The notes: a model not told the origin generated them from the letters alone. A stretch of DNA of 64,000 bases from Pseudobutyrivibrio sp. OR37 (GCF_900113655.1 NZ_FOQF01000001.1:124001-188000); one strand, 5' to 3'. Shown: positions 34,760-44,324, counted from the first letter of the stretch. Numbers and translations are program-made.

Positions 34760-34930
34760 ATTACCTGAAATAGGCAGGTCTCCTGACTTCGATCAACGCA
34801 TGTGTTCTCTTCCCAAGTAAACTCAGTGATATAAACACATACTCCCTAACACAGTGACGGCTTCGCTCTGGATTCTCACCAGATTCCCTTTTCACCCATG
34901 CAAACCTAAAAAGATTCCATGGACACCTAA
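34760..34930 (-). promoter_or_regulatory. Cobalamin (AdoCbl-type) riboswitch
   Basis: Read on the minus strand it has the conserved core in order: GGTTTGCATGGGTGAAAAGGGAA, CTGGTGAGAATCCAG, the B12-box-like GAAGCCGTCACTGTG, a peripheral stem, and the closing GAAGTCAGGAGACCTGCC. It stands between a sigma-A type promoter and a terminator ahead of cbiK. It should turn down the whole ~20-kb biosynthesis and import operon when cobalamin is plentiful. Confidence 0.92.
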
Positions 34931-34954
34931 TTCTTGTTATAAATTTTCTTAAAG

Positions 34955-34983
34955 AACATACCACATTTAATGAAGGCTGTCAA
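34955..34983 (-). promoter_or_regulatory. Sigma-A type promoter of the cobalamin operon
   Basis: Minus strand -35 TTGACA (34978-34983), 17-base spacer, -10 TATGTT (34955-34960). It lies right after the stop of the upstream EAL gene and about 25 bases before the riboswitch aptamer begins. Confidence 0.8.
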
Positions 34984-34990
34984 ACCAATG

Positions 34991-37150
34991 CTATACATTG
35001 CTTAAAGCCACAATAACTACTTCAAAGGCTTCATATCTGGTAATAGGATTTATACCTATCTTTCTAATAAACAGATTAAGCTTAAAGCCCTGTTCCACGA
35101 TTCCCTCAACTATTTCCCATTTATTGTAGGTGCTACATGCTCTTATTGCATCAATAAACTCTTTTGCTGGCATCCTCTTTTGTTTAATTAATTCGTGACC
35201 TAAATCTACCTCCTCGACATAGTTCACCTTTAACATATATTCTGCAAAGGTTCTGTTGTAGCGCATGATGTAGATATCGTCATCTCTAAATTCCAATACA
35301 CCTGTAGGTAGCTGCCCAAAGAATTCGTCCGCCTGCCAATTATAATCCTCATTAACAAGTGGCTCCACCAGATTGGCCTTGCTTACAGCTGTATAGTACT
35401 CATTTTCCTTGTAATCCTCTATCTTATTTCCAACCTTGGCGCCGTAGATAGCATACCATTCACCAAGCGGAATAGGCTTTGCAAAGAAATATCCCTGCAT
35501 CTTGCTACAGCCAATTTCTCTTAAAAACTTCACCTGCTCTATGGTCTCTACACCTTCCACAACTGTATCTATACCAAGCTTGGTGGTCATCTGAATCAAT
35601 TCTCTAAGTATTACATGATTCTTTCTTGATAAACCAAATTCAAGCATGAACTTCATATCAAATTTGATTAAATCAAAATCAAATTTCTGTAAGGTGTTCA
35701 AGGATGAATATCCACTTCCAAAATCATCCATCCATACCTTAAAGCCTGCTTCGTGGAAACGTCTTATCTGTGTTGCCACAAAATCACCGTCAAGACTTGA
35801 AACACTTTCTGTAATTTCAATAGTAATCATATCTGTAGAAATAGAAGATGCTTTCACACGTTTTTCTATTTCTTCAAATATGTTACAAAGCTCGAAATCG
35901 TATTTTGATAGATTGATGGAAACTGGCACAATTGGAAGATTCTTCTCACCAACCTCTTCTAAGTCACGAAGCACACATTCTAGTATGTATAAATCAAGCT
36001 TATGAATAAGCTTTGCATCCTCAAGTACATAAATAAAATGATCTGGTGGAATCAATCCCTTTACCGGGTCAATCCATCTAGCTAAAGCCTCCTCGTCGCA
36101 CACAAGACCATTTACGGATCTAATGAGCTGCTGATAGTAAGGCTGAATCCAACCTTCATTCATAGCCCTTTCGAAATTATTAATTACGTATTCATAATGC
36201 GTTGCTACAGCATGAGTATTCTCATCATAATATGCAAACTTGGAAACGTAAGCACCCTTTTCCTTATCGCTTACAATCTTTGCTCTATCACAGGCACTAG
36301 AAGCAGTAACATCTTCAAAGGCCATTGAATAAATACCAACATGTACTGGCAAGGTCTTGCCTTCATTGGCATGCTTGGCATCCTCAAAAATGGCATGAAG
36401 CTTATCCTCAATTCCTTCCATTTCAGTAAAGACTGCAAAATGATCCTGTCCCATTCTACCGCAGTCCTCATTTGAAAAATACTTCTTAAGAATCATACCA
36501 AAGGCAATAATTAAATTATCGCCTTCTCGCAATCCATATTTTTCGTTGAAGAATTTCATTCCTGTAAGGTCGAAAAAAACAATACCTGGAGTAAGTCCTC
36601 TCTCGTAGAGTGCTGCCTTTCCAGCATCTGCTAACTGTAGAAAGTAAGACATGTTTGGAAGACCTGTAAGGGTATCGTAGAAATTATCTCTAATCAGACT
36701 CTCCTTTGACATAAGCTCCTTAAAGTTTGAAGCCAATCTTTCTGTCAAAGGATTTTCAATATCCTGACCTATACTTTCAAGCATATAGATGGTGCTGGAA
36801 AGCATAATTCCATCATTTGTAAAGAAGTGCTCACCATGTGAATGTATTATTACATAATCGCCTAACATGTGAGACATGGTTCTATATACACAGTCAAATT
36901 TATCACCACCAGAAGCAAATTTTAATGCTGCATCTGCAACTCTAGCCTTATCATCTGGATGGGTATCTCTGTACATGTCCTTATCAAAAAGCTGTACTAC
37001 ATCCTCTCGTTTCATTCCCATTAGACTACATAAACCATCAGTAACCAATAAAGTAACCACTCGCTTATCTAAAAGCTGATATATAGCCATTGGAATATTT
37101 AGCTTTTCTAAAACCGCCCTTTCGTTTTCCCCAAACTCATACCTACTCAT
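34991..37150 (-). CDS. PAS-GGDEF-EAL protein, probable c-di-GMP phosphodiesterase
   Basis: 719 residues. A PAS-like sensor fills about 10-125. A GGDEF domain (about 165-310) is degenerate: the active-site motif reads GRMGQDHF near 234 instead of GGDEF, so cyclase activity is unlikely. The EAL domain (about 330-580) looks intact: EEALARW near 355, VSINLSKYDF, IEITESV, DDFGSGYSS near 475, VVEGVET and QGYFFAKP. A further PAS-like region of about 100 residues ends the protein. No membrane segment is visible. It is its own transcription unit, upstream of the B12 operon promoter. Confidence 0.88.
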   Translation of the reverse strand: MSRYEFGENERAVLEKLNIPMAIYQLLDKRVVTLLVTDGLCSLMGMKREDVVQLFDKDMYRDTHPDDKARVADAALKFASGGDKFDCVYRTMSHMLGDYVIIHSHGEHFFTNDGIMLSSTIYMLESIGQDIENPLTERLASNFKELMSKESLIRDNFYDTLTGLPNMSYFLQLADAGKAALYERGLTPGIVFFDLTGMKFFNEKYGLREGDNLIIAFGMILKKYFSNEDCGRMGQDHFAVFTEMEGIEDKLHAIFEDAKHANEGKTLPVHVGIYSMAFEDVTASSACDRAKIVSDKEKGAYVSKFAYYDENTHAVATHYEYVINNFERAMNEGWIQPYYQQLIRSVNGLVCDEEALARWIDPVKGLIPPDHFIYVLEDAKLIHKLDLYILECVLRDLEEVGEKNLPIVPVSINLSKYDFELCNIFEEIEKRVKASSISTDMITIEITESVSSLDGDFVATQIRRFHEAGFKVWMDDFGSGYSSLNTLQKFDFDLIKFDMKFMLEFGLSRKNHVILRELIQMTTKLGIDTVVEGVETIEQVKFLREIGCSKMQGYFFAKPIPLGEWYAIYGAKVGNKIEDYKENEYYTAVSKANLVEPLVNEDYNWQADEFFGQLPTGVLEFRDDDIYIMRYNRTFAEYMLKVNYVEEVDLGHELIKQKRMPAKEFIDAIRACSTYNKWEIVEGIVEQGFKLNLFIRKIGINPITRYEAFEVVIVALSNV

Positions 37151-37245
37151 ATTATTGTCTCCAATTATAATGATGTATTTACGGACCTAATTACACATAC
37201 CTGCATTATATAGAATAAGTGTGGATATATTGTTAAAAGAATTCT

Positions 37246-39816
37246 TTATTTAATATCGTATTCCTCTCTGAGTTGATTTGCTCTTCTGCTAACCTCTTCA
37301 ATAAACTCCCTTGAAGATATTAGTCTGGCGCCAGCTCCTCTGATAATAATTTGTTCAAGATAATCTGATGTAACTACAGTAATATCATACTTCTTTCCAT
37401 GCTCATGAGTGAATCTTTCGATGTAGGCATCGGCAGTCTGAGCCTCTGCTGTAAACACCTGATGGATGTTTAAATAATCCGATGCAGACACCTCATGTCC
37501 TTTTACCTTATAGGCATCAAATACAGCGATTACCTCGTAATCTGTCATAGCCTTGTAGTTGCTAAGAATATCTAAAAGCTTTCCTCTGGCACCATCTAAA
37601 TTTACATTCAAAACCTCCTTCAGTTCAGGCCATGCGTAAATAAGATTGTAGCCATCTACCAGTAAATATTTCTGCCTTGGCTTAACCTCCTTTGGGGCTG
37701 TATAGACATAATCTGAATCCACTCTTCTTGGTCTGGAAGAATCACCATAATGCCATCCCTTTTTAGGATTTTTACCATGATTGCTGTGGGTAGCCATTCT
37801 TAGAATATTATCGATTTCATCTGGGTCTAGCCACTCGTCTACTCCGTGGTTCATTCGCTTCATGTTAATAGGAGTATCATACATTTCATCAATGGAATCC
37901 TTGTTTTCAAAGCATGGCACATGGCACTTTTCCTTTACCTGATTCCAAGGCACTATAACCCCTGCACCATGAGAACAGAAAACTGAATCTGCTGGATTAT
38001 CAATATCCGCCTCTGGATTATATCCAATAGCATCTATTACCTCCTGAGGATTCTTACAGATATCATAATGAGCATTGTTTAGTGCTATCTGTCCCATTCC
38101 CTTAGTAAAGGTGACAAGGGTTGCCTGATAATTTCTGATTCCTACAGCAGGTGCAACACCAGTGATTCTTGATTCGCCTCCTAAATCCTCTGGTACCTCG
38201 AAGCTTCCACCCATGTTTTCTATATCAGTCATAACCCTGCCTATCTGATTAGAAGGAAGTGTAATTTCAAAATCAAAATATGGCTCTAGAATTTCAGTAC
38301 CAGCCTCCATTAATCCTTGTCTTATTGCACGATATGTAGCCTCTCTAAAATCACCACCTTCGGTGTGCTTGATATGAGCTCTACCGCCAACTATAGTAAA
38401 TTTCACATCAGTGATTGGCGCTCCTATGGCTGTACCTACATGTTCCCTTTCAAGGATGTGGGTAGTGATAAGTCTTTGCCAGTTAAGAGCCAAATCATCT
38501 GTAGAAACATTGCTTTCAACTTCTATTCCGCTACCAGTAGGAAGTGGCTCCATAAGTATATGAGCTTCTGCGTAATGACGAAGGGGTTCAAAATGCCCTA
38601 CACCCTCCACTGGCTCTTTGATAGTCTCTTTATATAAAACTCCTGCCTCTGTAAACTTCGCCTTTATTCCAAGCTCAGTTTCAATTCTATTAAGCAGAAT
38701 TTCTGTCTGCACCTCACCCATCAGGTTAAAGGTAATCTCTTCTAGGCTTTCATTCCATTTTACATTTAAGGATGCATCCTCATCGTTAAATGCCATTAGC
38801 TTTGGGTAGGCTAAACGCGGGATAGTATCATCCAAAAATTCCAGCTTGTATTTAAGTACAGGTGTAATATTAAGCTCTGGCCTGTTTTCAACAGTGCCAA
38901 AACCTTCGCCTGCAAAGGTATTCTTAGGACCAACAAGTGCTACTACATCACCAGCTTTTGCCTCATCCACCTGATTATATTTATTACCCGAATAGATTCT
39001 TATCTGATCTATTTTCTCGCCGTTTGGAAGAAGTCCCTTTACCTTGATGGAACCAGCTGATAGCTTTATAAAGGTAAGACGTGAATCCCTTCCTAGGCTT
39101 TCTATTTTGTACACCTTTGCCCCAAAATCAGCATTTAATAGACCGCTTTTTTCATTGCTGTAGTGGTCGCTAATGCCCTTCATAAATGAAAGAAATTCAT
39201 CCACATTTTCATTTTTCAAAGCCGAGCCTGTGATAACAGGGAACAGCTTTCTATCGAGAACCATATCGTATATACGATAGTTAGATATTTGCTCCTTCTC
39301 CAAATATTCCTCCATGGCAGCCTCATCCTCCATGGCAATATCCTCTTGATTTGAAAGCAAATGACATGATTTAGAAAGCTTTTCCTTTAAATCATTTATA
39401 ACAAAATCCTGGTTAAAGCCAGCCATATCTGCTTTGTTAATAAAGATAATGGTAGGAACATTGTTCTTTTCAAGCAAAGAAAAAAGAGTCTTTGTATGAG
39501 CCTGCACACCATCTGTTCCGCTGATAAGAAGGATTGCAAAATCTAAGGCCCAAATGGCTCTTTCTGTTTCTGTTGCAAAGTCCACATGTCCTGGAGTATC
39601 AAGCAAAGTAAGCTTCTGTCCCATGTATTCAAATACAGCCGGCTTTGAAAAGATGGTAATTCCCCTATTCTTTTCCTGCTCGTCTGTATCTAAAAAGGCG
39701 GACCCCTTGTCTACTCGACCAAGGTCCGCCAAAACTCCAGCGTTATATAAAATTGCTTCTGAAAGTGTAGTCTTGCCCGCATCTACGTGAGCAAGAATTC
39801 CCCAAGTTGTATTCAT
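37246..39816 (-). CDS. TetM-like ribosome GTPase fused to a Rae1/YacP-like NYN nuclease domain
   Basis: 856 residues. Residues 1-~640 are a complete EF-G/TetM-type translational GTPase: G1 AHVDAGKTT (8-16), GITI switch, DTPGHVDF, NKAD and SGTDGVQAHT, then EF-G-like domains II-V. It is most like ribosomal protection proteins. After a linker (about 640-700) comes a YacP/Rae1-like NYN domain: LLVDGYNLIYAW near 715, VIAVFDAYKV, TADAYIERF and VVTSDYLEQ, giving the acidic residues expected of the nuclease. Bacillus Rae1 cleaves mRNA in the ribosomal A site, so a fusion to an A-site GTPase makes mechanistic sense; that is inference. It is the last gene of the queT-argS operon (TAATG overlap with the yitT-like gene). 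Confidence 0.87.
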   Translation of the reverse strand: MNTTWGILAHVDAGKTTLSEAILYNAGVLADLGRVDKGSAFLDTDEQEKNRGITIFSKPAVFEYMGQKLTLLDTPGHVDFATETERAIWALDFAILLISGTDGVQAHTKTLFSLLEKNNVPTIIFINKADMAGFNQDFVINDLKEKLSKSCHLLSNQEDIAMEDEAAMEEYLEKEQISNYRIYDMVLDRKLFPVITGSALKNENVDEFLSFMKGISDHYSNEKSGLLNADFGAKVYKIESLGRDSRLTFIKLSAGSIKVKGLLPNGEKIDQIRIYSGNKYNQVDEAKAGDVVALVGPKNTFAGEGFGTVENRPELNITPVLKYKLEFLDDTIPRLAYPKLMAFNDEDASLNVKWNESLEEITFNLMGEVQTEILLNRIETELGIKAKFTEAGVLYKETIKEPVEGVGHFEPLRHYAEAHILMEPLPTGSGIEVESNVSTDDLALNWQRLITTHILEREHVGTAIGAPITDVKFTIVGGRAHIKHTEGGDFREATYRAIRQGLMEAGTEILEPYFDFEITLPSNQIGRVMTDIENMGGSFEVPEDLGGESRITGVAPAVGIRNYQATLVTFTKGMGQIALNNAHYDICKNPQEVIDAIGYNPEADIDNPADSVFCSHGAGVIVPWNQVKEKCHVPCFENKDSIDEMYDTPINMKRMNHGVDEWLDPDEIDNILRMATHSNHGKNPKKGWHYGDSSRPRRVDSDYVYTAPKEVKPRQKYLLVDGYNLIYAWPELKEVLNVNLDGARGKLLDILSNYKAMTDYEVIAVFDAYKVKGHEVSASDYLNIHQVFTAEAQTADAYIERFTHEHGKKYDITVVTSDYLEQIIIRGAGARLISSREFIEEVSRRANQLREEYDIK

Positions 39817-40682
39817 TAATTATATCCTCTAAAGCCTTTTCCTATAATTTCGCTACTGTTTGTAATTGCTATGAATGCGCCTGGCTGATTGCGTCTGATA
39901 TAGTTTTTAAGCTCTACTGCCTGCTGACGCTTAAGGATTGTAAGTATAACTGTCTTTTCAGTGTGACCGTATGCTCCCTCAGCCTTATATACTGTTGCAC
40001 CCTTTCCTAAATCGTTCATGATGAAATCCACGATTGGTTCAGGATTTGAACAGATAATTGTAAAGTATTTTGCCAGGTTAATATTCTCGATAGTTTCATC
40101 AACTACAAGTGACTTTGCAAGAAGTCCAACAAGTGAGAACAAACCTGTTTCTACGTTAAATACAAGACATGCCAAAACTACGATAATAACATCTGACATG
40201 AAAAGTGCTGTACCAATATCTACCTTTGTATATTTCTTAAGAATCATGGCAACAATATCTGTACCACCACTAGATGCACCAAGGTTGAAGAAAACAGCCG
40301 ATGCAAATGCAGGAAGTGCTATAGCAAACATAAGCTCAAGCACTGGCTGATTGGTAAGTGGTCCATCCATAGGTGCGATTTTTTCTAATATGCTAGGACC
40401 AAAGGATACTAAAAGTGTGATATATGTAGTCTTAATACCGAAGGATTTACCTAAGGCGATAAAACCTAAAATTAAAAGTACAATATTAATAACAAGGTTG
40501 ATATAACCTGGTGTCCTTGGCAAAAGCTGGGCCAACACAATAGAAAGACCGCTGACGCCACCAAATGAAAAATGATTTGGGAACTTAAAAAAGTATATTC
40601 CAATAACCATTACAGCTGAAGCAATGGTAAACATAATATACTCGTAAATATCCTGTTTGTGTCTGTAAATCTTATGAATCAT
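39816..40682 (-). CDS. YitT-family membrane protein (DUF2179)
   Basis: 288 residues. Five to six hydrophobic segments fill about 15-185 (YIMFTIASAVMVIGIYFF, VVLACLVFNVETGLFSLVG), with the family's GGVSGLSIVLA and SSGGTDIVAMILKK. The C-terminal ~80 residues form the soluble DUF2179 domain (KTVILTILKRQQAVELKNYIRR). The function of the family is unknown; transport has been suggested. It overlaps the methyltransferase gene upstream by 11 bases and the GTPase fusion gene downstream by one base. Confidence 0.9.
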   Translation of the reverse strand: MIHKIYRHKQDIYEYIMFTIASAVMVIGIYFFKFPNHFSFGGVSGLSIVLAQLLPRTPGYINLVINIVLLILGFIALGKSFGIKTTYITLLVSFGPSILEKIAPMDGPLTNQPVLELMFAIALPAFASAVFFNLGASSGGTDIVAMILKKYTKVDIGTALFMSDVIIVVLACLVFNVETGLFSLVGLLAKSLVVDETIENINLAKYFTIICSNPEPIVDFIMNDLGKGATVYKAEGAYGHTEKTVILTILKRQQAVELKNYIRRNQPGAFIAITNSSEIIGKGFRGYN

Positions 40683-41994
40683 ATCGTCTAAGTCCCTTCG
40701 GGTAATGATTTTTTATTTGTCCTTTGACAGCCTTACCCCATCCAATAGAATAGCCATCCACAGTAATAAGTGTCCAGCCATCCTTAATGCCGTCTATTCT
40801 TATGGACTGCCCCAAAAGATAATCCTTTATCTCTTGGCTATCTGTGGCAAAAGCCACCGAATTACATACCTCATCTGCCTTAAGTGCTAAAGCCAAGGCA
40901 TGACTAGGTTCAAATCTGTTTTTCTTGAGAGTTCCAAGGAACAGGCCTCCTCTAAGTACATGAAGCCCACTGAAATCTGGACATTCATCAGGCAGCCTGT
41001 AAAGCAAATCGTTTATAAGAAGCAGATTGTTCTTCCATTCCTTAGGCTCCTTTAATGTCTCCTTTATAAAGGCATAATAATCCACTAACATTTTATCACT
41101 AGGACGATTGATATCATAGTAATTTCTATCACCGTCAAATGTGCCGCCTTTTTCCAAAAGACATGCATAGTGGCCCTCACCCTTGTCCTTATGTGGCCAT
41201 AATCTACGCTCCTCTACAACCTTCATATCTGGGTGTCTTTCTACAAAGGCTGCTACTGCCTCCTCATCCTCTGCCTTTGCAAAGGTACAGGTGCTGTAGC
41301 ACATTCTGCCTCCTGGCACCAGCATTTCGTATGCTCTATCTAATATTTCAGCCTGACGGTCGGCACACATCTGAACTGAATCAAGAGACCATTCATTACA
41401 TGCGTCATGATTCTTTCTAAACATACCTTCACCAGAGCATGGTGCATCCACCATAATCTTGTCAAAGTACTCTTCAAACTTTTCAGCAAGCTTATCAGGA
41501 TATTCAGATGTTACGATACAGTTTCTGATTCCTAGGCGCTCTACATTTTCTGAAAGAATCTTGGCTCTGTTTTTCATTGGCTCGTTGGAAACAAGAATGC
41601 CCTCGCCATTTAGATAGCCTGCTATCTGGGTGGATTTGCCACCAGGTGCGGCGCAAAGGTCAAGACAAATATCACCTGGCTTTGGAGAAAGCATTTCTAC
41701 AGGAAGCTGTGCTGATGCATCCTGAATATAATATACTCCAGCAGCATGATATGGATGGATTCCAGGACGACTATTTTCATCATCATAATAGTAGCCGTTA
41801 GGACTCCACTCAACCTGCTCTTCAAGCATTGAGGCTATATTTTCTTTTGCCTTTTCGTCCGATTTTATAGGATTAAATCTTAAGGCAGATATTTTGCTTT
41901 CCTCAAAGGAACGCAAAAACGCATGGAAGTCAGGACCTAAGTCCTGCTCCATGCGATTAATAAAATCAATTGGTAAAAACGAATTATCAACCAT
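40672..41994 (-). CDS. rsmF: RsmF-like rRNA cytosine-C5 methyltransferase
   Basis: 440 residues. The SAM-binding LDLCAAPGGKSTQ lies near 110, the first active-site Cys in DAPCSGEGMF near 183, and the second in YSTCTF near 233. This Nop2/Sun-type pair defines m5C RNA methyltransferases. The C-terminal ~170 residues match the RNA-binding end of YebU/RsmF proteins. The target is probably 16S rRNA; the exact site is inferred from the family. The start overlaps the argS stop by one base (TAATG). Confidence 0.88.
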   Translation of the reverse strand: MVDNSFLPIDFINRMEQDLGPDFHAFLRSFEESKISALRFNPIKSDEKAKENIASMLEEQVEWSPNGYYYDDENSRPGIHPYHAAGVYYIQDASAQLPVEMLSPKPGDICLDLCAAPGGKSTQIAGYLNGEGILVSNEPMKNRAKILSENVERLGIRNCIVTSEYPDKLAEKFEEYFDKIMVDAPCSGEGMFRKNHDACNEWSLDSVQMCADRQAEILDRAYEMLVPGGRMCYSTCTFAKAEDEEAVAAFVERHPDMKVVEERRLWPHKDKGEGHYACLLEKGGTFDGDRNYYDINRPSDKMLVDYYAFIKETLKEPKEWKNNLLLINDLLYRLPDECPDFSGLHVLRGGLFLGTLKKNRFEPSHALALALKADEVCNSVAFATDSQEIKDYLLGQSIRIDGIKDGWTLITVDGYSIGWGKAVKGQIKNHYPKGLRRYDS

Positions 41995-43754
41995 TACATA
42001 CGCTCCGGTGCATTAAAGCCAAGTAAGTCAATAGACTTTTCAAGTACGCTACGTGTAAGAACAAGAAGCTTTAAATAGCTTGCCTTTGTAGCTTCGTCTT
42101 CCTCAGCTAAAATCTTTGTGTCATGATAAAATCTATTAAATGCGTTTGCTAAATCATAAATATATGCGCAAATCTTGTGAGGTGCCATATCCTCGTAAGC
42201 TGATGTAAGAGCTGCCATAAACTTTGTAAGTTCAAGCTGTAATCCACGCTCAGAATCAGAATGAGCTGGAAGGATAGCTCCTTCAATGCTTTCTACTCCT
42301 GCTTTTGCAAGAATTGACTTACATCTTACGATTGTGTAAAGGATGTATGGACCTGTGTTTCCTTCTGCAGATGTGAATCTGTCGATATCGAAGATATAAT
42401 CCTTTGAAGCCTGGTTTGATAAATCACCATATTTAACTGCTGAAAGACCAACAATCTTAGCTGTCTTTAAGGCATCCTCGTCGTTCATTGTGCCGTTTTC
42501 TTTAATCTTCTCAAGCATCTTATCCTCTACTTCCTGAAGAAGATACTCAAGACGCATAACGCCACCCTGACGTGTCTTGAATGGCTTGCCATCCTTGCCG
42601 TTCATAGTACCAAAGCCTACGAAGTAAAGGTTCTTATCTGCTGGAACGATGCCAGTCTTTTTAGCACAACGGAATACCTGTGTAAAGTAAAGCTCCTGAC
42701 GCTTATCTACAACGTAGATGATTGAATCTGGGTTGTAGTCCTTCATACGCCAAACCATTGTAGCAAGGTCTGTTGTATTGTAAAGTGAAGCACCATCAGA
42801 TTTAAGAATCATACATGGTGGAACTTCCTTTGTATCTGTTTCTTCCTTAACATCAACAACTAAAGCGCCCTCTGAAATGTAAGCAAAGCCGTCGTCCTTC
42901 ATCTTCTGAACCATATCAGGGATGTAAGGCTGTGCATCGCTTTCGCCCTTCCAAAGATCAAAAGTAACATCAAGCTTTTCATAGTTTCTCTTAAGGTCTG
43001 TAACTGAAACATTAAGAATATGTGTAAGAAGTGCCTGATAACCCTTTCTTCCGTGCTGAAGCTCGTATGTGGCTGTCATGGCAGCTTCCTTATATGCAGG
43101 GTCTTCCTTTGACTTTCCTGAAGCACAAGGATAAATCTCCTCAAGCTCTGAAATAGTAAATGGTGGCTCTGTTGGGTATTCTCCATCATAAGCTTCATCG
43201 AAATAGCAAAGCTCTGGCTTACGAAGCTTTAATTCAGTAATGATAAGTCCCATCTGAAGACCCCAGTCTCCAAGATGAACATCACCGATAACCTCGTCAC
43301 CCATAAAGCGAGCTGTACGCTTAATAGACTCACCGATGATAGCTGAACGAAGGTGTCCAACGTGAAGTGGCTTAGCAACGTTAGGTCCGCCGTAATCAAT
43401 CATGACCTTCTTAGGTGTGGCAACCTTATCTACACCAAAACGCTCTGTGTCAGCTGCCATGTTTGAAACAAATTCAGATATAAATTCATCTGAAAGGTTC
43501 ATGTTAATAAATCCAGGTGGGCATGCCTCGCACTTTGAAAACATTGCATTTCCTGCAAGCTTTTCTACTACTTCGTTAGCAATAGCAATAGGGGCCTTCT
43601 TGTATTCTTTAGCTGCTGCCATAGCGCCGTTGCACTGGAACTGGCATAAATCAGGTCTGTTTGAAAGTGTAACCATTGCATATTTTTCATCATAACCTGC
43701 AGCTGTGAAGCCCTTAATAACTTCGTCCTTAATCTGCTGAAGAATTTCTTTCAT
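41994..43754 (-). CDS. argS: Arginyl-tRNA synthetase
   Basis: 586 residues from the ATG at 43754 (GGAGG 9 bases upstream); the longer frame reaches into queT without support. The N-terminal Add-1 domain is followed by the class I HIGH motif as HVGH in NVAKPLHVGHLRSAI (about 130-145), and the KMSKS position holds FKTRQGGVMRLEYLL, as is usual for ArgRS. The DALR anticodon domain ends the protein. It charges tRNA-Arg. It lies 13 bases after queT in an operon under a preQ1 riboswitch. Confidence 0.95.
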   Translation of the reverse strand: MKEILQQIKDEVIKGFTAAGYDEKYAMVTLSNRPDLCQFQCNGAMAAAKEYKKAPIAIANEVVEKLAGNAMFSKCEACPPGFINMNLSDEFISEFVSNMAADTERFGVDKVATPKKVMIDYGGPNVAKPLHVGHLRSAIIGESIKRTARFMGDEVIGDVHLGDWGLQMGLIITELKLRKPELCYFDEAYDGEYPTEPPFTISELEEIYPCASGKSKEDPAYKEAAMTATYELQHGRKGYQALLTHILNVSVTDLKRNYEKLDVTFDLWKGESDAQPYIPDMVQKMKDDGFAYISEGALVVDVKEETDTKEVPPCMILKSDGASLYNTTDLATMVWRMKDYNPDSIIYVVDKRQELYFTQVFRCAKKTGIVPADKNLYFVGFGTMNGKDGKPFKTRQGGVMRLEYLLQEVEDKMLEKIKENGTMNDEDALKTAKIVGLSAVKYGDLSNQASKDYIFDIDRFTSAEGNTGPYILYTIVRCKSILAKAGVESIEGAILPAHSDSERGLQLELTKFMAALTSAYEDMAPHKICAYIYDLANAFNRFYHDTKILAEEDEATKASYLKLLVLTRSVLEKSIDLLGFNAPERM

Positions 43755-43767
43755 TTTGTCCTCCGAA

Positions 43768-44274
43768 TTAATTGTTTTCCTTTTCTTCTGTATTTCTGAA
43801 TATGAAATATCTCTGTGGCCAAAGTGCAACCTTAAGAATCATACCAAGAATACAAACGCTGATAATCTCTCCAACGCATACTGTTACAACTAAGAACCAA
43901 TATGCATCAGGCAATCCATAAGCGAATCTAAGTACTAATGGAATTATAACACCATTTGCGATAACTGGTGGTAATGTAAATAAAAATTTAGTTTTTCTAA
44001 GGTAATAAGTACCGATTGCACCAAGTAATGTAGCAAGACTTCCAAAAACAATATCGTAGATAGCACATCCAGTAATGATGTTAGAAAGTACACAACCTAC
44101 GAAAAGTCCAGGAATTGCTGCTGGTGTAAAAATAGGTAAAATACAAAGAGCCTCAGATATACGAATCTGAATTGCACCATTTGCAAGACCGAATGCATTG
44201 ATAAATACTGTCAATACAACATAGATGGCTGCGATCATCGCACCCTGACATAATAATAATACTTTTTTATTCAT
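43768..44274 (-). CDS. queT: QueT-family transporter for a queuosine precursor
   Basis: 168 residues with about five membrane segments. The QueT signature is present: GAMIAAIYVVLTVFI, then GAIQIRISEALCILP and FVGCVLSNIITG. It acts as the substrate-binding (S) component of an ECF transporter for a queuosine precursor. A preQ1-I riboswitch directly overlapping its ribosome binding site supports the substrate. It heads the operon with argS. Confidence 0.92.
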   Translation of the reverse strand: MNKKVLLLCQGAMIAAIYVVLTVFINAFGLANGAIQIRISEALCILPIFTPAAIPGLFVGCVLSNIITGCAIYDIVFGSLATLLGAIGTYYLRKTKFLFTLPPVIANGVIIPLVLRFAYGLPDAYWFLVVTVCVGEIISVCILGMILKVALWPQRYFIFRNTEEKENN

Positions 44275-44284
44275 TTTTATACAT

Positions 44285-44324
44285 CTCCTAGTTTTGATTT
44301 AAGTGAGGATGGTTACGAACTCAC
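44285..44324 (-). promoter_or_regulatory. preQ1-I riboswitch of queT
   Basis: On the minus strand the P1 stem GTGAG/CTCAC encloses TTCGTAACCATC, followed by the A-rich tail TTAAATCAAAACTAGGAG. This is the small class I layout (compare AACCCC-AG-UUAACAAAACAAGG of known examples). The tail includes the ribosome binding site about 10 bases before the queT ATG, so ligand-dependent pseudoknot formation should block translation initiation. Confidence 0.85.

Noticed and set aside
34761-34964. 67-codon frame across the cobalamin riboswitch
   Set aside because: The bases match the conserved aptamer core; no ribosome binding site and no protein-like pattern.
37246-39816. Plain tetracycline resistance gene tet(M)-like
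   Set aside because: The GTPase part is similar, but the ~155-residue C-terminal nuclease domain and the housekeeping operon context do not fit an acquired resistance gene.
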